Below, in pieces: positions 54,453 through 63,529 of a stretch of DNA of 64,000 nt; position 1 is the stretch's first letter, and every line of letters begins with the position of its first letter. Position numbers and translations under genes: made by a program. Origin of the DNA: Variovorax sp. WS11 (lineage in GTDB: Bacteria > Pseudomonadota > Gammaproteobacteria > Burkholderiales > Burkholderiaceae_C); NCBI RefSeq assembly GCF_010499245.1, contig NZ_JAAGOW010000001.1, positions 1,364,001-1,428,000 of the forward strand, read 5' to 3'. Below the pieces are notes generated by a model. It worked only from the letters and a program-made list of their open reading frames with translations. It was not told the DNA's origin and ran no database searches.

Positions 54453-55298
54453 ATGCGCCAGGATCGCCGCGATGTCCTGCTGGGCGCACTCGGGCTGATG
54501 GCCCTGCCGGCCGCGCAGGCGACCCAGAGCCCGCAGTCGTGGCCACGCGCCTTGCAAGTCCCCGGCGGCATCGCCCGCCTCTCCCTGGGACCGGCCGCAA
54601 GGCGGCCGCAGGCGCGCACCGAAGAGGACGTGCCGCTGCTGGTGCTGGGCGATGCGATCGACTGGGGTGCGCTGGTGGGCATCCCGCTGTCCGCGGAGCC
54701 GGGCGAGGCCCGCATCCGGGTGCTGCGGGAGGACGGCGGCACGAGCGAACTGCCCTATGTCATCGCGCCCAAGCGCTACCGCGAGCAGCATCTCAAGGTG
54801 GCGCCGGGCCAGGTCGACCTGTCGGCCGAGGACCTGGCGCGCTACGAGCGCGAGCGCGCCCACCTGCAGACGGTGATGGCCACGTTCACAGAACCTCTGC
54901 CCCAGGGCGACCTGCGCATGCAGGTGCCGGTGCCGGGGCGGCGCTCGGGCTCCTTCGGCTTGCGGCGCGTGTTCAACGGCGAGAAGCGCAATCCGCACAG
55001 CGGCATGGACATCGCGGCGGCCACCGGCACGCCGGTGCGTGCACCGATGGCGGGCCGGGTGATCGACACCGGCGACTACTTCTTCAACGGCAACACCGTC
55101 TGGCTCGACCACGGCGGCGGGCTGCTCACGATGTACTGCCACCTGAGCGCCAGCGACGTGAAGCCGGGCGAGATGGTGAAGACCGGCGAGCGCTTCTGCG
55201 CGGTAGGTGCCACCGGGCGCGTGACCGGCCCGCACCTGCACTGGTCGGTGATGCTGAACCGCACCATGGTGGACCCGGCCCTGTTCCTCGAGGCCTGA
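54453..55298 (+). CDS. Secreted M23-family peptidoglycan peptidase
   Basis: A 281-residue zinc endopeptidase with an N-terminal export signal (MRQDRRDVLLGALGLMALPA, an RR-containing leader that could be Tat-type). The lysostaphin-like C-terminal domain is complete: NPHSGMDIAAATGTPVRAP with the HxxxD zinc ligands and TGPHLHWSVM with the HxH pair. It probably cuts peptide cross-links in murein and so yields D-amino-acid-containing fragments. It starts five bases after ridA, so it is co-transcribed, and is convergent with hipA after an 11-base gap. Confidence 0.88.
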   Translation: MRQDRRDVLLGALGLMALPAAQATQSPQSWPRALQVPGGIARLSLGPAARRPQARTEEDVPLLVLGDAIDWGALVGIPLSAEPGEARIRVLREDGGTSELPYVIAPKRYREQHLKVAPGQVDLSAEDLARYERERAHLQTVMATFTEPLPQGDLRMQVPVPGRRSGSFGLRRVFNGEKRNPHSGMDIAAATGTPVRAPMAGRVIDTGDYFFNGNTVWLDHGGGLLTMYCHLSASDVKPGEMVKTGERFCAVGATGRVTGPHLHWSVMLNRTMVDPALFLEA

Positions 55299-55309
55299 GC
55301 CCTACTCCC

Positions 55310-56647
55310 CTATTCCCTGGGCATGGCCTCCAGTGCCTGCGCGGACGCGGCCAGCCCGCGCAGGATGGGCTGCGCCACCTTCGGCGGGAAGCCGGCAGGC
55401 AACTGCGCCTCCATGCGCGCAATGACCCCGGGCGTGCGCCCGAGCACGGAGGCCACGATGTCCTCCGCATCAGGCCCATAGCCGCACAGGCGCGCCGTGG
55501 CATTGAAGTGGCGCCGCTGGATGGTCGATCGCCGGTAGTGCCTGTTCTTCCCCATCACAGCCATCGCCAGCTTGGCGTCATGTCGCGAGAACTGGTTGGG
55601 GCCGGCGCCCTCCACCGGCCAGATGGACATGACGTCATAGAGCGGCGCGAGCCTGAAGCGCCCCTCCGGCAGCAGATGGATGCTGAAGTTCTTGGCGTGG
55701 CCATCCGGTGCGGCGAGCATCCAGAAGATCAGCTGCGAGGCGAGCAGGGTCCGCAGGTCTTCGCGCGCGTTGACCGACTGCCGCAGGATCCTGGCCAGGT
55801 CCAGCACGCCCGGGCCGCCGTCCGCCTCGTACTTCAGGTGCGAAGGCACGCCCAGCGCCTGGCAGAAGTCTTCCTGCGGCAAGCGCATCAGCCACCGTCC
55901 CGACGAATGGAGCTGCCGGTCGAAGCGCTCGACGGCCAGCACCTTCTGCGTGCCGAAGCTGAGGATGGCGCAGCGGGGCACCGCGAGGCCGTAGGCCTGG
56001 AGGATGTTCAGGCAGAGCCATTCGTTCTCCACCGAGGTGCTGAAGTCCGCCTGCCGATGCCCCACGAGCCCCAGCGGCAGCTTCAGGATATGCGTCGTCG
56101 GCGTCGCGCCGTGCGGCCGCATCCACTGCTGGTCGTGCCACAGGAGCGCGGTCTTTTCCTGCGCGCCGGCCAGCGAGATGCGCAACGCGTCCGCCTCCTC
56201 GAGCAAGCCGCCGAGGCGGCCCGGGGTCACGGTCTGGAGGAGCAGGGCCTCGACGTCGTCGACCGACATCGGCGTGCCGGAGATCTGCCCGAGGTCCGCG
56301 GGCGCCTCGTCGTCGGCGAGCAGCTGGATGGCGCCGATGCAATCGCGTCCCACGGCCCGCAGCAGTTCGAACGCGTCCGTGGAGGCCGTCCCGAAACGCG
56401 TGGCGAGCCGCTCGCGGATGGCGCGGCTGTCAGGCAGCAGGTTGTCGAAATAGCTGTTGACGACGGCGCCCTTGAGCCCGCCCGACGCCAGCGGAAGCGA
56501 CAAGGACAGCGGGCGCCCGGCCGGCGAAGCCATCCATGCGGGGTCGTAGACGAGCTCGGGCTCGCCGCGCGCGGGGATCCGCCAGGCCCCGACACGCTCG
56601 CCGTTGGCCCAGATGGACAGGGCCTGCGAATGGGATCTACGGCCCAT
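55310..56647 (-). CDS. hipA: HipA-family serine/threonine kinase toxin
   Basis: A 445-residue kinase of the HipBA toxin-antitoxin type; E. coli HipA phosphorylates glutamyl-tRNA synthetase. The ATP-binding and autophosphorylation motif SLAGAQEKTAL (158-168, regulatory Ser158), the catalytic AAPDGHAKNFSI (Asp315) and the metal-binding APLYDVMS (Asp338) are all intact, so the kinase should be active. N-terminal subdomain 1 (about 1-110) includes NSYFDNLLPDS, typical of HipA. The ATG at 56647 is three bases after hipB, the normal order with antitoxin first. Confidence 0.93.
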   Translation of the reverse strand: MGRRSHSQALSIWANGERVGAWRIPARGEPELVYDPAWMASPAGRPLSLSLPLASGGLKGAVVNSYFDNLLPDSRAIRERLATRFGTASTDAFELLRAVGRDCIGAIQLLADDEAPADLGQISGTPMSVDDVEALLLQTVTPGRLGGLLEEADALRISLAGAQEKTALLWHDQQWMRPHGATPTTHILKLPLGLVGHRQADFSTSVENEWLCLNILQAYGLAVPRCAILSFGTQKVLAVERFDRQLHSSGRWLMRLPQEDFCQALGVPSHLKYEADGGPGVLDLARILRQSVNAREDLRTLLASQLIFWMLAAPDGHAKNFSIHLLPEGRFRLAPLYDVMSIWPVEGAGPNQFSRHDAKLAMAVMGKNRHYRRSTIQRRHFNATARLCGYGPDAEDIVASVLGRTPGVIARMEAQLPAGFPPKVAQPILRGLAASAQALEAMPRE

Positions 56648-56650
56648 GCC

Positions 56651-56893
56651 TCACCATTCCTGCACTGGAGGCGCGCCCGACTTCGACTGGACCATGAGCT
56701 CGATGCCGAGCAGGCCGAAGAGCGTGAGCAACTGGTCGAGGCTCACCGATTCCGGATGGAGCTCCATGTGCGAGATGCGGCTTTGGCTGATGCCCATGCG
56801 CCTGGCCAACTCGGTTTGCGACAAGCCTGCGGCCCGGCGACCGGATTTGAGGAGCGGGCCGAGCTGGGAGGGTGTGGAGAGGACCTGGCGCAT
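56651..56893 (-). CDS. hipB: HipB-family antitoxin / operon repressor
   Basis: An 80-residue Xre-type helix-turn-helix protein (LGPLLKSGRRAAGLSQTELA then RRMGISQSRISHME, about 11-45; LDQLLTLFGLLGIELMVQSK forms the C-terminal strand region). It would neutralise HipA and repress the operon. The C-terminal tail GAPPVQEW ends in Trp, as E. coli HipB does, where the tail is a degradation signal. ATG at 56893. Four candidate binding sites lie upstream at 56899-56995. Confidence 0.92.
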   Translation of the reverse strand: MRQVLSTPSQLGPLLKSGRRAAGLSQTELARRMGISQSRISHMELHPESVSLDQLLTLFGLLGIELMVQSKSGAPPVQEW

Positions 56894-56898
56894 GGCTT

Positions 56899-56995
56899 TT
56901 GCCTATGGGACGGATAACTCGCATCTTACTCATAGGACGGGTAATTGAGAAATACCGGTTTAATTGGTAAATGTGATTTACCTGCCGTATGGGTA
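56899..56995 (-). promoter_or_regulatory. Four regularly spaced HipB operator candidates
   Basis: Four 18-base sites of the form TAyCC-N8-GGtaa (minus strand) lie at 56899-56916 (TATCC/GGCAA), 56926-56943 (TACCC/AGTAA), 56952-56969 (TACCA/GGTAT) and 56978-56995 (TACCC/GGTAA). Starts are 27, 26 and 26 bases apart. E. coli HipB binds TATCC-N8-GGATA at several sites in its promoter, so spacing and half-sites agree. The region is AT-rich compared with its surroundings and must also hold the hipBA promoter. Confidence 0.8.
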
Positions 56996-57037
56996 ATGCC
57001 AAACGCGCTGAATCGCTGACCGGCATGACTCCTGACT

Positions 57038-57058
57038 CCCTCTCCCTCTGGGAGAGGG
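57038..57058. repeat. CCCTCTCCC-TCT-GGGAGAGGG intergenic hairpin
   Basis: A perfect 9-bp inverted repeat with a 3-base loop lies between the hipBA promoter and the lolD stop. It matches, from memory, a common interspersed repeat of proteobacterial intergenic regions (CCCTCTCCC...GGGAGAGGG). It may also act as the 3-prime hairpin of the lolCD transcript, 47 bases past the lolD stop, although no T run follows. Confidence 0.6.
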
Positions 57059-57104
57059 CGGGACTGAGGGCACCGGGCCTCCGAAGCCCCGGCTTGTGCA
57101 CGCC

Positions 57105-57866
57105 TCAGTGCCCGTTGTCCAGCCGCCCTGCCGCCAGCCGCAGCACGCGGTCGCAGCGCTTGGCCAGCCCTTCATCGTGCGTGACCACCACGAAGGCGGT
57201 GCGGCGCTCGTGCGCCAGCTTCAGCATCAGCGCGAACACGCCGTCGGCGGTGTTGCGGTCGAGGTTGCCGGTGGGCTCGTCGGCCAGCACGCAGTCGGGC
57301 TGCGTCACCAGCGCGCGCGCGATCGCCACGCGCTGGCGCTCGCCGCCGGACAGCTCGGCCGGGCGGTGATGCACCCGCTCGGCCAGCCCCACGGCGGCCA
57401 GCATCGCGGCGGCGGCCTCGGCGGCCTGCTGCGGCGGCGTGCGGCGGATCTTCAGCGGCATCGCCACGTTGTCGAGGGCGCTGAACTCGGGCAGCAGATG
57501 GTGGAACTGGTAGACAAAGCCCAGGTGCGCGTTGCGCAGCCGGCCCTGCTCGGCCGCATCGACATGCGCGATGTTCTTGCCGTGCAGCTCCACGCTGCCG
57601 GCGGTGGGCGCATCGAGCCCGCCCATCAGGTGCAGCAGCGTGCTCTTGCCCGAGCCCGAGGCGCCGACGATGGCCAGCGTCTCGCCGGCGCGCACGTCGA
57701 GGTCGACGCCGTGCAGCACCGTGAGGTCGATACGACCCTCGTGGAAGCGCTTGGTCAGGCCTCTCACCTGCAAGACAGCGCGATCGCCAGGCTGCCCCAA
57801 GCCGATGGCCGCCCCCTCGGAGGGCAGCGAGGACACGCCAGTGCCGAGCGTGGGGGCCTTATTCAT
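57105..57866 (-). CDS. lolD: Lipoprotein-releasing system ATP-binding protein LolD
   Basis: A 253-residue ABC ATPase of the MacB/LolD group that powers release of lipoproteins from the inner membrane to LolA. Walker [10 protein letters not shown], the LolD motif [20 protein letters not shown], signature [15 protein letters not shown] and Walker [13 protein letters not shown] are present. The N-terminal 30 residues ([20 protein letters not shown]...) are an extension. The ATG at 57866 overlaps the end of lolC by eight bases. Confidence 0.93.
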   Translation of the reverse strand: MNKAPTLGTGVSSLPSEGAAIGLGQPGDRAVLQVRGLTKRFHEGRIDLTVLHGVDLDVRAGETLAIVGASGSGKSTLLHLMGGLDAPTAGSVELHGKNIAHVDAAEQGRLRNAHLGFVYQFHHLLPEFSALDNVAMPLKIRRTPPQQAAEAAAAMLAAVGLAERVHHRPAELSGGERQRVAIARALVTQPDCVLADEPTGNLDRNTADGVFALMLKLAHERRTAFVVVTHDEGLAKRCDRVLRLAAGRLDNGH

Positions 57867-59115
57867 AGCGCAGCGCCTCCGCCGGGTTCACGCGGCTCGC
57901 GCGCCAACTCGGGTACAGCGTGGCCACGAAGGACAGCGCCAGCGAAATCAGCGCGATCGGCAGGATGTCGCCTTGCTGCGGATCGCTGGGCATCCTGCTG
58001 ATCAGGTAGATGTCCTGCGGCAGGAAGCGCGCGTTGAACAGCCGCTCCAGCGCCGGCACGATCACGTCGATGTTGTAGGCGATGCCCAGGCCCAGCAGCA
58101 GCCCGGCCAGCGTGCCGATCACGCCCACCATCGCGCCCTGCACCACGAAGATGCTCATGATGCTCTTGGGGCTCGAGCCCAGGGTGCGCAGGATCGCGAT
58201 GTCGGCGCGCTTGTCGGTCACCGTCATCACCAGCGTCGAGACCAGGTTGAAGGCCGCGACCGCGACGATCAGCGTGAGGATGATGAACATCATGCGTTTC
58301 TCGACCTGCACGGCCGCGAACCAGGTCTTGTTCTGGCGCGTCCAGTCGCGGATCAGGAACTCTCCTGGCAGCGTGACGGCCAGTTCCTCGGCCACCTCGC
58401 GCGCCCGATGCAGGTCCTTGAGCTTCAGGCGCAGGCCGCTGGGCCCTTCGAGCCGGAACACGCGCGCCGCGTCCTGCTCGTGGATCATCGCCAGCGCCGA
58501 GTCGTACTCGTAGTGGCCGGAGTCGAAGGTGCCGACCACCGTGAACTGCTTCAGCCGCGGCACCACGCCGGCCGGCGTGACCTGCCCGCCCGGCGCGATC
58601 AGCGTGACCTGGTCGCCCACCTGCACGAAGAGCGAGCGCGCCAGCTCGACGCCCAGCACGATGCCGAACTCGCCCGGCACCAGCTTCGCCAGCGCGCCCT
58701 TCTGCGCGGTGGTGGAAATGTCGGTCACCTGCGGCTCCAGCGAGGGCTCGATGCCGCGCACCAGCGCGCCCTTCATGTCCTCGCCGCGCGCGATCAGCGC
58801 CTGCGCGGCGATGAAGGGCGCCACGCCGACCACGTTGGGGTTCTTGCGCGCCGCCGCGGCAATGGCGTCGATGTCGGCCAGCGCCTGGCCGTCGCGCGAG
58901 AAGATCTCGATGTGCGAGATCACGCCGAGCATGCGGTCGGTCACCTCTTTCTGGAAGCCGTTCATCACCGAAAGCACGATGATCAGCGCCGCCACGCCCA
59001 GCGCGATGCCGAACATGGAGACCCCGGAGATGAAGGAGATGAAGCCGTTGCGCCGCGTCGCCCGTCCGGCGCGGGTGTAGCGCCAGCCGAGCTGCAGTTC
59101 GTAGGGGAGTCGCAT
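57859..59115 (-). CDS. lolC: Lipoprotein-releasing system permease LolC/LolE
   Basis: A 418-residue inner-membrane protein with four transmembrane segments (about 25-48, 272-295, 318-345 and 380-400) and a large periplasmic domain, the MacB/FtsX-type fold. The start [20 protein letters not shown] and [20 protein letters not shown] is typical of LolC/E. Only one permease gene accompanies lolD, so a homodimer-type LolCD (LolF) arrangement is possible. I chose the ATG at 59115; another in-frame ATG is at 59133. The 74 bases upstream end at pilY1. Confidence 0.92.
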   Translation of the reverse strand: MRLPYELQLGWRYTRAGRATRRNGFISFISGVSMFGIALGVAALIIVLSVMNGFQKEVTDRMLGVISHIEIFSRDGQALADIDAIAAAARKNPNVVGVAPFIAAQALIARGEDMKGALVRGIEPSLEPQVTDISTTAQKGALAKLVPGEFGIVLGVELARSLFVQVGDQVTLIAPGGQVTPAGVVPRLKQFTVVGTFDSGHYEYDSALAMIHEQDAARVFRLEGPSGLRLKLKDLHRAREVAEELAVTLPGEFLIRDWTRQNKTWFAAVQVEKRMMFIILTLIVAVAAFNLVSTLVMTVTDKRADIAILRTLGSSPKSIMSIFVVQGAMVGVIGTLAGLLLGLGIAYNIDVIVPALERLFNARFLPQDIYLISRMPSDPQQGDILPIALISLALSFVATLYPSWRASRVNPAEALRYE

Positions 59116-59189
59116 AGGGGAGGATTGTGGCATCCGCACAGCAACACCCTCGGGAATGGCCACCTTTTCCAGGGGTTGCCATCCGCGCT

Positions 59190-62100
59190 TCAATCGACCG
59201 TCGGCACCTCCCGCCAATGCAGCAGCCGCAGCGAGATGCTGCTCGTCAGGTCGGCATCGATCTTCTTGATCTCACCCCCCGTGTTGCCCGCCACCAGCCG
59301 CACCGTGCCGTCCACGCTGACGAAGCGCAGATCGGTGATGGCGCTCGAGGAGCTGACGTAGCCGGTGGTGTTGTCGGTCAGCACCGACTTGCCGGTCGCG
59401 TAGTTCAACGCATAGATCCGGCTCTGGCCCGAAGGGCTGCAGGCGTCGCCCGTGGTCAGCAGGCTGGTGAAGGCCACCACGCCGTTGTAGGCGACCGGGC
59501 TGGCCACCACCCGCCAGCCCACGCCGGAGCTTGTGCCCAGGTCGATGTACCAGCCCTTGGCGCTGCTGGTCAGGCTGATGCCCGCCGTCACGTCGCTCAC
59601 GCCGAGGAGATCCGCGCGCGTGATGCCGGCGCTGGAACCGAAGGCGCTCGCGGTGCCGTCGAGGATGGCGTAGAAGGACTGCAGCGCCGAGGAGCTGACG
59701 TCGGTCGAATCCAGCAGCTTGCCGGTGCCGAACATCACGAAGCGCTTGCGTGTGGTCGGGTGGATCTCGACCAGCGGCGCGGTGGTGACGGGCTGCGCGT
59801 TGCCGGAGGCATCGGTCAGCGTCGCGAGCAGCGTGGGCGCCGGGTAGGCGGCGGTGCTGCCCTTGGTCGCCGTCACGTCGAAGCGCCAGAGCTGGCCGTT
59901 CAGGTCGGCGACGTAGATCGCATCGGCGGTGTTGTCGGTGAAGTCCTGCACATAGGCGGAGGCCTGCGCGAGGCCGCTGGAGGCGCTGCCGGTGCGCACC
60001 TTCTCGAGCAGCGCGCCGGTCTTCGGATGCACGAAGTACAGGTAGCCGTAGCCGTCGCTGTTGTTGTAGCCCGAGCTCAAGACGACCACCCAGCCGTACT
60101 TGCGGGTCTTGACCACGATCGGTGCACCGTAGCCATAGCCCATGGTGCTGTCGCTGAACTCCCACATCACCTTGCCGGCCACGATTGCCTCGCTGCTCAT
60201 CCCGGCCGGGTCGGTGACGTCGATGGCGTAGAAGCTCTTGCCGCCCTTGCCGAGTCCGCCGACCAGCAGGGTGTGCCAGTCCGAGGTGCTGCTGCTGGTC
60301 GTGGCGAAGGACCCGCCCGCGTTGTTGAAGTCGAGGTCGAAGGCCAGCGGCGTCGCGTCCACGTAGTAGCGGTGCGCGTAGCTCGGGTTGCCGAGCTGGG
60401 CCAGCCCGTCGACCTGGGGCGTGCCGTTGGGCCCCTGGAACAAGGCGCTGGGCACGTAGGCGAACTGCTCGGTGCCGGCCGTGGTGCCGGTGAGCGCGCC
60501 GTTGAAGGCGTGGAGCATGCCGTCGTTGGCGCCTGCGTAGACCATGGTGGGGCGGGAAGCCCAGGTGGTCTTGAAGGCGGCGTAACCCGGGTTGTTGGTG
60601 TCCGAATAACTCATCGCCGGCACCGCCACGGGCGTGAGCTTCGCATCGACGATGTCGCCCAGGAGCAGCGTGCGGCTGCGCAGCGCCTTGGTGCTGCCGC
60701 TGGTGGTCGAGGTCGATTCGTGGGTGCGATCGCCGCGCAGGTAGTTGAGGTAGTCGGTGCTGGTGTTGCTGCTGGCGTAGGAAGGTGTGAGCGCCGCGAG
60801 CTGCGTCGTTCCGATGCTGCCTGCGCGGAAGGCGACGCCGGTGCTGCCGTTCCACGTCGCGATGCGGCGCGCTGTGTTCCAGCCCGTTCCGGCCAGCTGG
60901 GTCTCGAGCGTGCTGCTGCTCACCCAGGCGGTCGTCGCGCTCGGCGTGCCGTCGGAGGCGAAGCTGAGCGTGCTCGCAGTGATCAGCCCGGTCCAGCCGC
61001 TGGAGTCGTACTGCGAGGCATACGAGCCGCTGCCGGAGGCCGACACCTCGGCGCTCGACAGCGAGAAGGAGGTGGTGAAGGCCTTGATGGCATTCGCGAT
61101 GCTGGTGAACGCCGTCTTCAGGCCGCTCACTATCGTCGATGCGTTGCCGGCCAGGAAGTAGTTGTCCGGCCGCTGTCGGGTGGTGCCGTTCATGCTGATG
61201 GTCTCGCCCGAGGCGTTCCACCAGCTGTCGGTCAGCGCGGTCGTGGTGTTGCTCGGGTCGTAGCTCGAGGGCACGCTGAAGCCGCCGTACTTGGCGGCCA
61301 GCCAGTAGGGGTTGCGGTCCTCGGCCCGCTGGTACTCCATGACGTCCATCCAGTAGGTGGAGAGGGTCTGGGTGCCGGTGAGGTCGGAGCGGATGTCGTT
61401 GACGTGCGTGCCGTAGGCCAGGCCCGCGATGTAGTAGGTCGAGCTCGTGCCGCCGACGCCCCACCACGGCGTCTGCGTCAGGCCTTCGAGCGCCTGCAGG
61501 TTCCTGGTCCAGGTCTCGGCCTGGTTCAGCGCATCGGAGGAAACCGCCGAGGGCTTGGCTCGCCCGCCGGTGGCTGTTGCGCCACCCACGTTGTAGTCGT
61601 AGTGCGTGTGGTTGTCGCCGATGCCCAGCACGAAGTTCTTCTGGCAGGAATAGGTGATCGGGTCGGTCCAGCTGGTCAGGGCGGGGAAGCCGTCGAGCTT
61701 GGTGGCGCGGTCCGAGACGCCGCTCGCGACGGCGTTGGTCCACTCGGCCACGTTGCCCAGGTTCTCGAAGTAGCGCACGACCGCGTAGTAGAGCTCGCTG
61801 ACGTTGTCGTACGTCATGTAGGTCTTGGCGGTCTGCCCGAACTGGTTGAGGTAGTTCATCACCCCGCTGTTGCTCACGCCGCTGGCGGTGGCGGAGGTGC
61901 TGTCGGGGTTGCTCTTCATGATGCCGGTGCTGGAGTCCCACTCGGCGCGCGTGTTGGTGACGACCGTGCTGGACAGCGGCGTCGGATAGGTCGGCCCGAT
62001 GAAGCCCATGGGCGCGCGCATCACCCCGCCCTGCTGGGTGGTGCCCAGCGCATTGAGGTAGGAGAAGGTGCTGTAGCGGATCTTGTTGGCGTACTGCTGC

Positions 62101-62927
62101 AGCAGGCCTTCGGGCTTGTAGTTGCTTCCGTAGAGCACGCAGTTCGATTCGACGCCGCCGGCCGCGCTCGACGCATCGCAGACCTTGACGCGGATGTAGA
62201 CGCGATAAGCGGTGCTGGCCGAGACGGAAGAGACCGACGTCAGGTCGCTCGGCGTGCCGGAGGTGTTGCTGTAGGCGGTGCCGGTGCAGGAGAACACCAT
62301 CGTGTTGCCGCGCGACCAGACGCTGGAGTTGAAGGTGCTCCAGCTGCTGAAGGGCGTGACGTACGGCACCAGCGACGCGGGCAGCTTGTGCCCCGTGGCC
62401 TGCGCCGTGCCCCGCAGGGGAAAGTTCGAGATGCTCCCCTGGCTCGAGGCCCAGGCCTTCTCGAGGATGGTCTCGGTGATGGTGTCGACGCTGCGGTAGC
62501 CGCCGCTGAGCGCCCACCGGAAGGGGTCGATGGTCTGCATCGCCGCCCAGTTCATGAAGTTGCCGCTCCACTTGCCGGAACACCGGTGCAGGCTGGTGCC
62601 GGTCGCGAGGCCGGCGGGCTGGAAGTAGCTGCTGGCCGGCGTGGTCGCGTTGTACGAGTAGGTGTAGCACTTCAACGGATCGAAGTAGCCGAGATAGGTC
62701 GAGGCGTCCGCGTAATCGTTCAGGTTGGCGACGCTGATGGCGGTCGGGTATTCCACGGACAGGGCCAGGGCTAGGTTGCCCGGCACATCGGCGGTGGCGA
62801 ACACCGGCTGGTCCGCCAGCGAGACGGCGAGCGCGGCCGGGGACCACAAGGCAAGCAGCCCTGCGAGGCAGCACGCGGCCGGCAGCCGGCACGCGTTCTG
62901 GAAAGCCTGGAGGAAGCGTGTCGTCAT
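59190..62927 (-). CDS. pilY1: PilY1-type type IV pilus biogenesis/adhesin protein
   Basis: A 1245-residue exported protein with a signal peptide (about 1-37, ending SPAALAV). The N-terminal two-thirds is Ser/Thr/Gly-rich with scattered aromatic residues; the C-terminal region (about 720-1245) is the PilY1 beta-propeller, with blade motifs such as TMVYAGANDGMLHAFNGAL, SFYAIDVTDPAG and IYVADLNGQLWRFDV. A calcium-loop-like stretch DFTDNTADAIYVAD lies near residue 995. PilY1 sits at the pilus tip, aids pilus extension and can bind integrins. ATG at 62927, five bases after pilX. It is co-transcribed with pilW and pilX. Confidence 0.92.
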   Translation of the reverse strand: MTTRFLQAFQNACRLPAACCLAGLLALWSPAALAVSLADQPVFATADVPGNLALALSVEYPTAISVANLNDYADASTYLGYFDPLKCYTYSYNATTPASSYFQPAGLATGTSLHRCSGKWSGNFMNWAAMQTIDPFRWALSGGYRSVDTITETILEKAWASSQGSISNFPLRGTAQATGHKLPASLVPYVTPFSSWSTFNSSVWSRGNTMVFSCTGTAYSNTSGTPSDLTSVSSVSASTAYRVYIRVKVCDASSAAGGVESNCVLYGSNYKPEGLLQQYANKIRYSTFSYLNALGTTQQGGVMRAPMGFIGPTYPTPLSSTVVTNTRAEWDSSTGIMKSNPDSTSATASGVSNSGVMNYLNQFGQTAKTYMTYDNVSELYYAVVRYFENLGNVAEWTNAVASGVSDRATKLDGFPALTSWTDPITYSCQKNFVLGIGDNHTHYDYNVGGATATGGRAKPSAVSSDALNQAETWTRNLQALEGLTQTPWWGVGGTSSTYYIAGLAYGTHVNDIRSDLTGTQTLSTYWMDVMEYQRAEDRNPYWLAAKYGGFSVPSSYDPSNTTTALTDSWWNASGETISMNGTTRQRPDNYFLAGNASTIVSGLKTAFTSIANAIKAFTTSFSLSSAEVSASGSGSYASQYDSSGWTGLITASTLSFASDGTPSATTAWVSSSTLETQLAGTGWNTARRIATWNGSTGVAFRAGSIGTTQLAALTPSYASSNTSTDYLNYLRGDRTHESTSTTSGSTKALRSRTLLLGDIVDAKLTPVAVPAMSYSDTNNPGYAAFKTTWASRPTMVYAGANDGMLHAFNGALTGTTAGTEQFAYVPSALFQGPNGTPQVDGLAQLGNPSYAHRYYVDATPLAFDLDFNNAGGSFATTSSSTSDWHTLLVGGLGKGGKSFYAIDVTDPAGMSSEAIVAGKVMWEFSDSTMGYGYGAPIVVKTRKYGWVVVLSSGYNNSDGYGYLYFVHPKTGALLEKVRTGSASSGLAQASAYVQDFTDNTADAIYVADLNGQLWRFDVTATKGSTAAYPAPTLLATLTDASGNAQPVTTAPLVEIHPTTRKRFVMFGTGKLLDSTDVSSSALQSFYAILDGTASAFGSSAGITRADLLGVSDVTAGISLTSSAKGWYIDLGTSSGVGWRVVASPVAYNGVVAFTSLLTTGDACSPSGQSRIYALNYATGKSVLTDNTTGYVSSSSAITDLRFVSVDGTVRLVAGNTGGEIKKIDADLTSSISLRLLHWREVPTVD

Positions 62928-62932
62928 GCCGG

Positions 62933-63529
62933 TCAGTCCTGCTTGGTGAAGGAGGTCTGCAGGAACACCTGCGTGTCGCGCGGCCCGCTGACGCGGATGC
63001 TCAGCCGGTAGACCGTGGCGGTGGGTGCCTTGAGGGGCGCGGTGGCGCCGGCCGTGCCGCCGGTCGGCGCCGAGGTCGACTGGACACAGCCGCTGCTGAC
63101 GGCGGTGCCGCTCGAGGTGCACAGGCGATCGATGAGGTAGCGGATCTTCACGTCCGAGGTGGCGCCGCTCAGGTCGTTGGCGCTCTGGGCGACCGCGGCG
63201 AAGGCGTCGTCGTCGAGCAGCGCCGTCGGCACCCCCTGGGCATTGGTGGCGAGCGTGCTCGCCTTGTAGTTGGCGGCGGGCAGGTCGGCCGTGGTGGCGC
63301 TGGCGAGGGCGCCGCCGGTCCTGAACTTGGCCAGCACCGTGTCGATGGCCTGTTCGCCCTGGTTCACCAGGTCGCGCCTGAAGGCCAGGTTGCCGGCGGC
63401 GAACTGCGAGGCATTCATCGAGCGGATCACGGCCACGCTGCCGATCATCAGGATCACAAGCACGATCAGGCAGAAGAACAGCACGATGCCGCGCTCGCGC
63501 ACGGCCCGTCTTCGCAGGGAGGAGTTCAT
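62933..63529 (-). CDS. pilX: Minor pilin assembly protein PilX
   Basis: A 198-residue protein with a short basic leader ending in Gly (VRERG) before a hydrophobic helix (IVLFFCLIVLVILMIGSVAV), as in PilX-type minor pilins, then a pilin-like globular domain ending in SGPRDTQVFLQTSFTKQD. The usual Glu5 of type IV pilins is absent, as in many PilX proteins. The ATG at 63529 overlaps the pilW stop by ATGA. Confidence 0.85.
   Translation of the reverse strand: MNSSLRRRAVRERGIVLFFCLIVLVILMIGSVAVIRSMNASQFAAGNLAFRRDLVNQGEQAIDTVLAKFRTGGALASATTADLPAANYKASTLATNAQGVPTALLDDDAFAAVAQSANDLSGATSDVKIRYLIDRLCTSSGTAVSSGCVQSTSAPTGGTAGATAPLKAPTATVYRLSIRVSGPRDTQVFLQTSFTKQD

Noticed and set aside
59127..62774. Plus-strand open frame of about 1215 codons opposite pilY1
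   Set aside because: Antisense to a clear pilY1 gene; Ala/Gly/Arg/Val-rich composition without any domain pattern.
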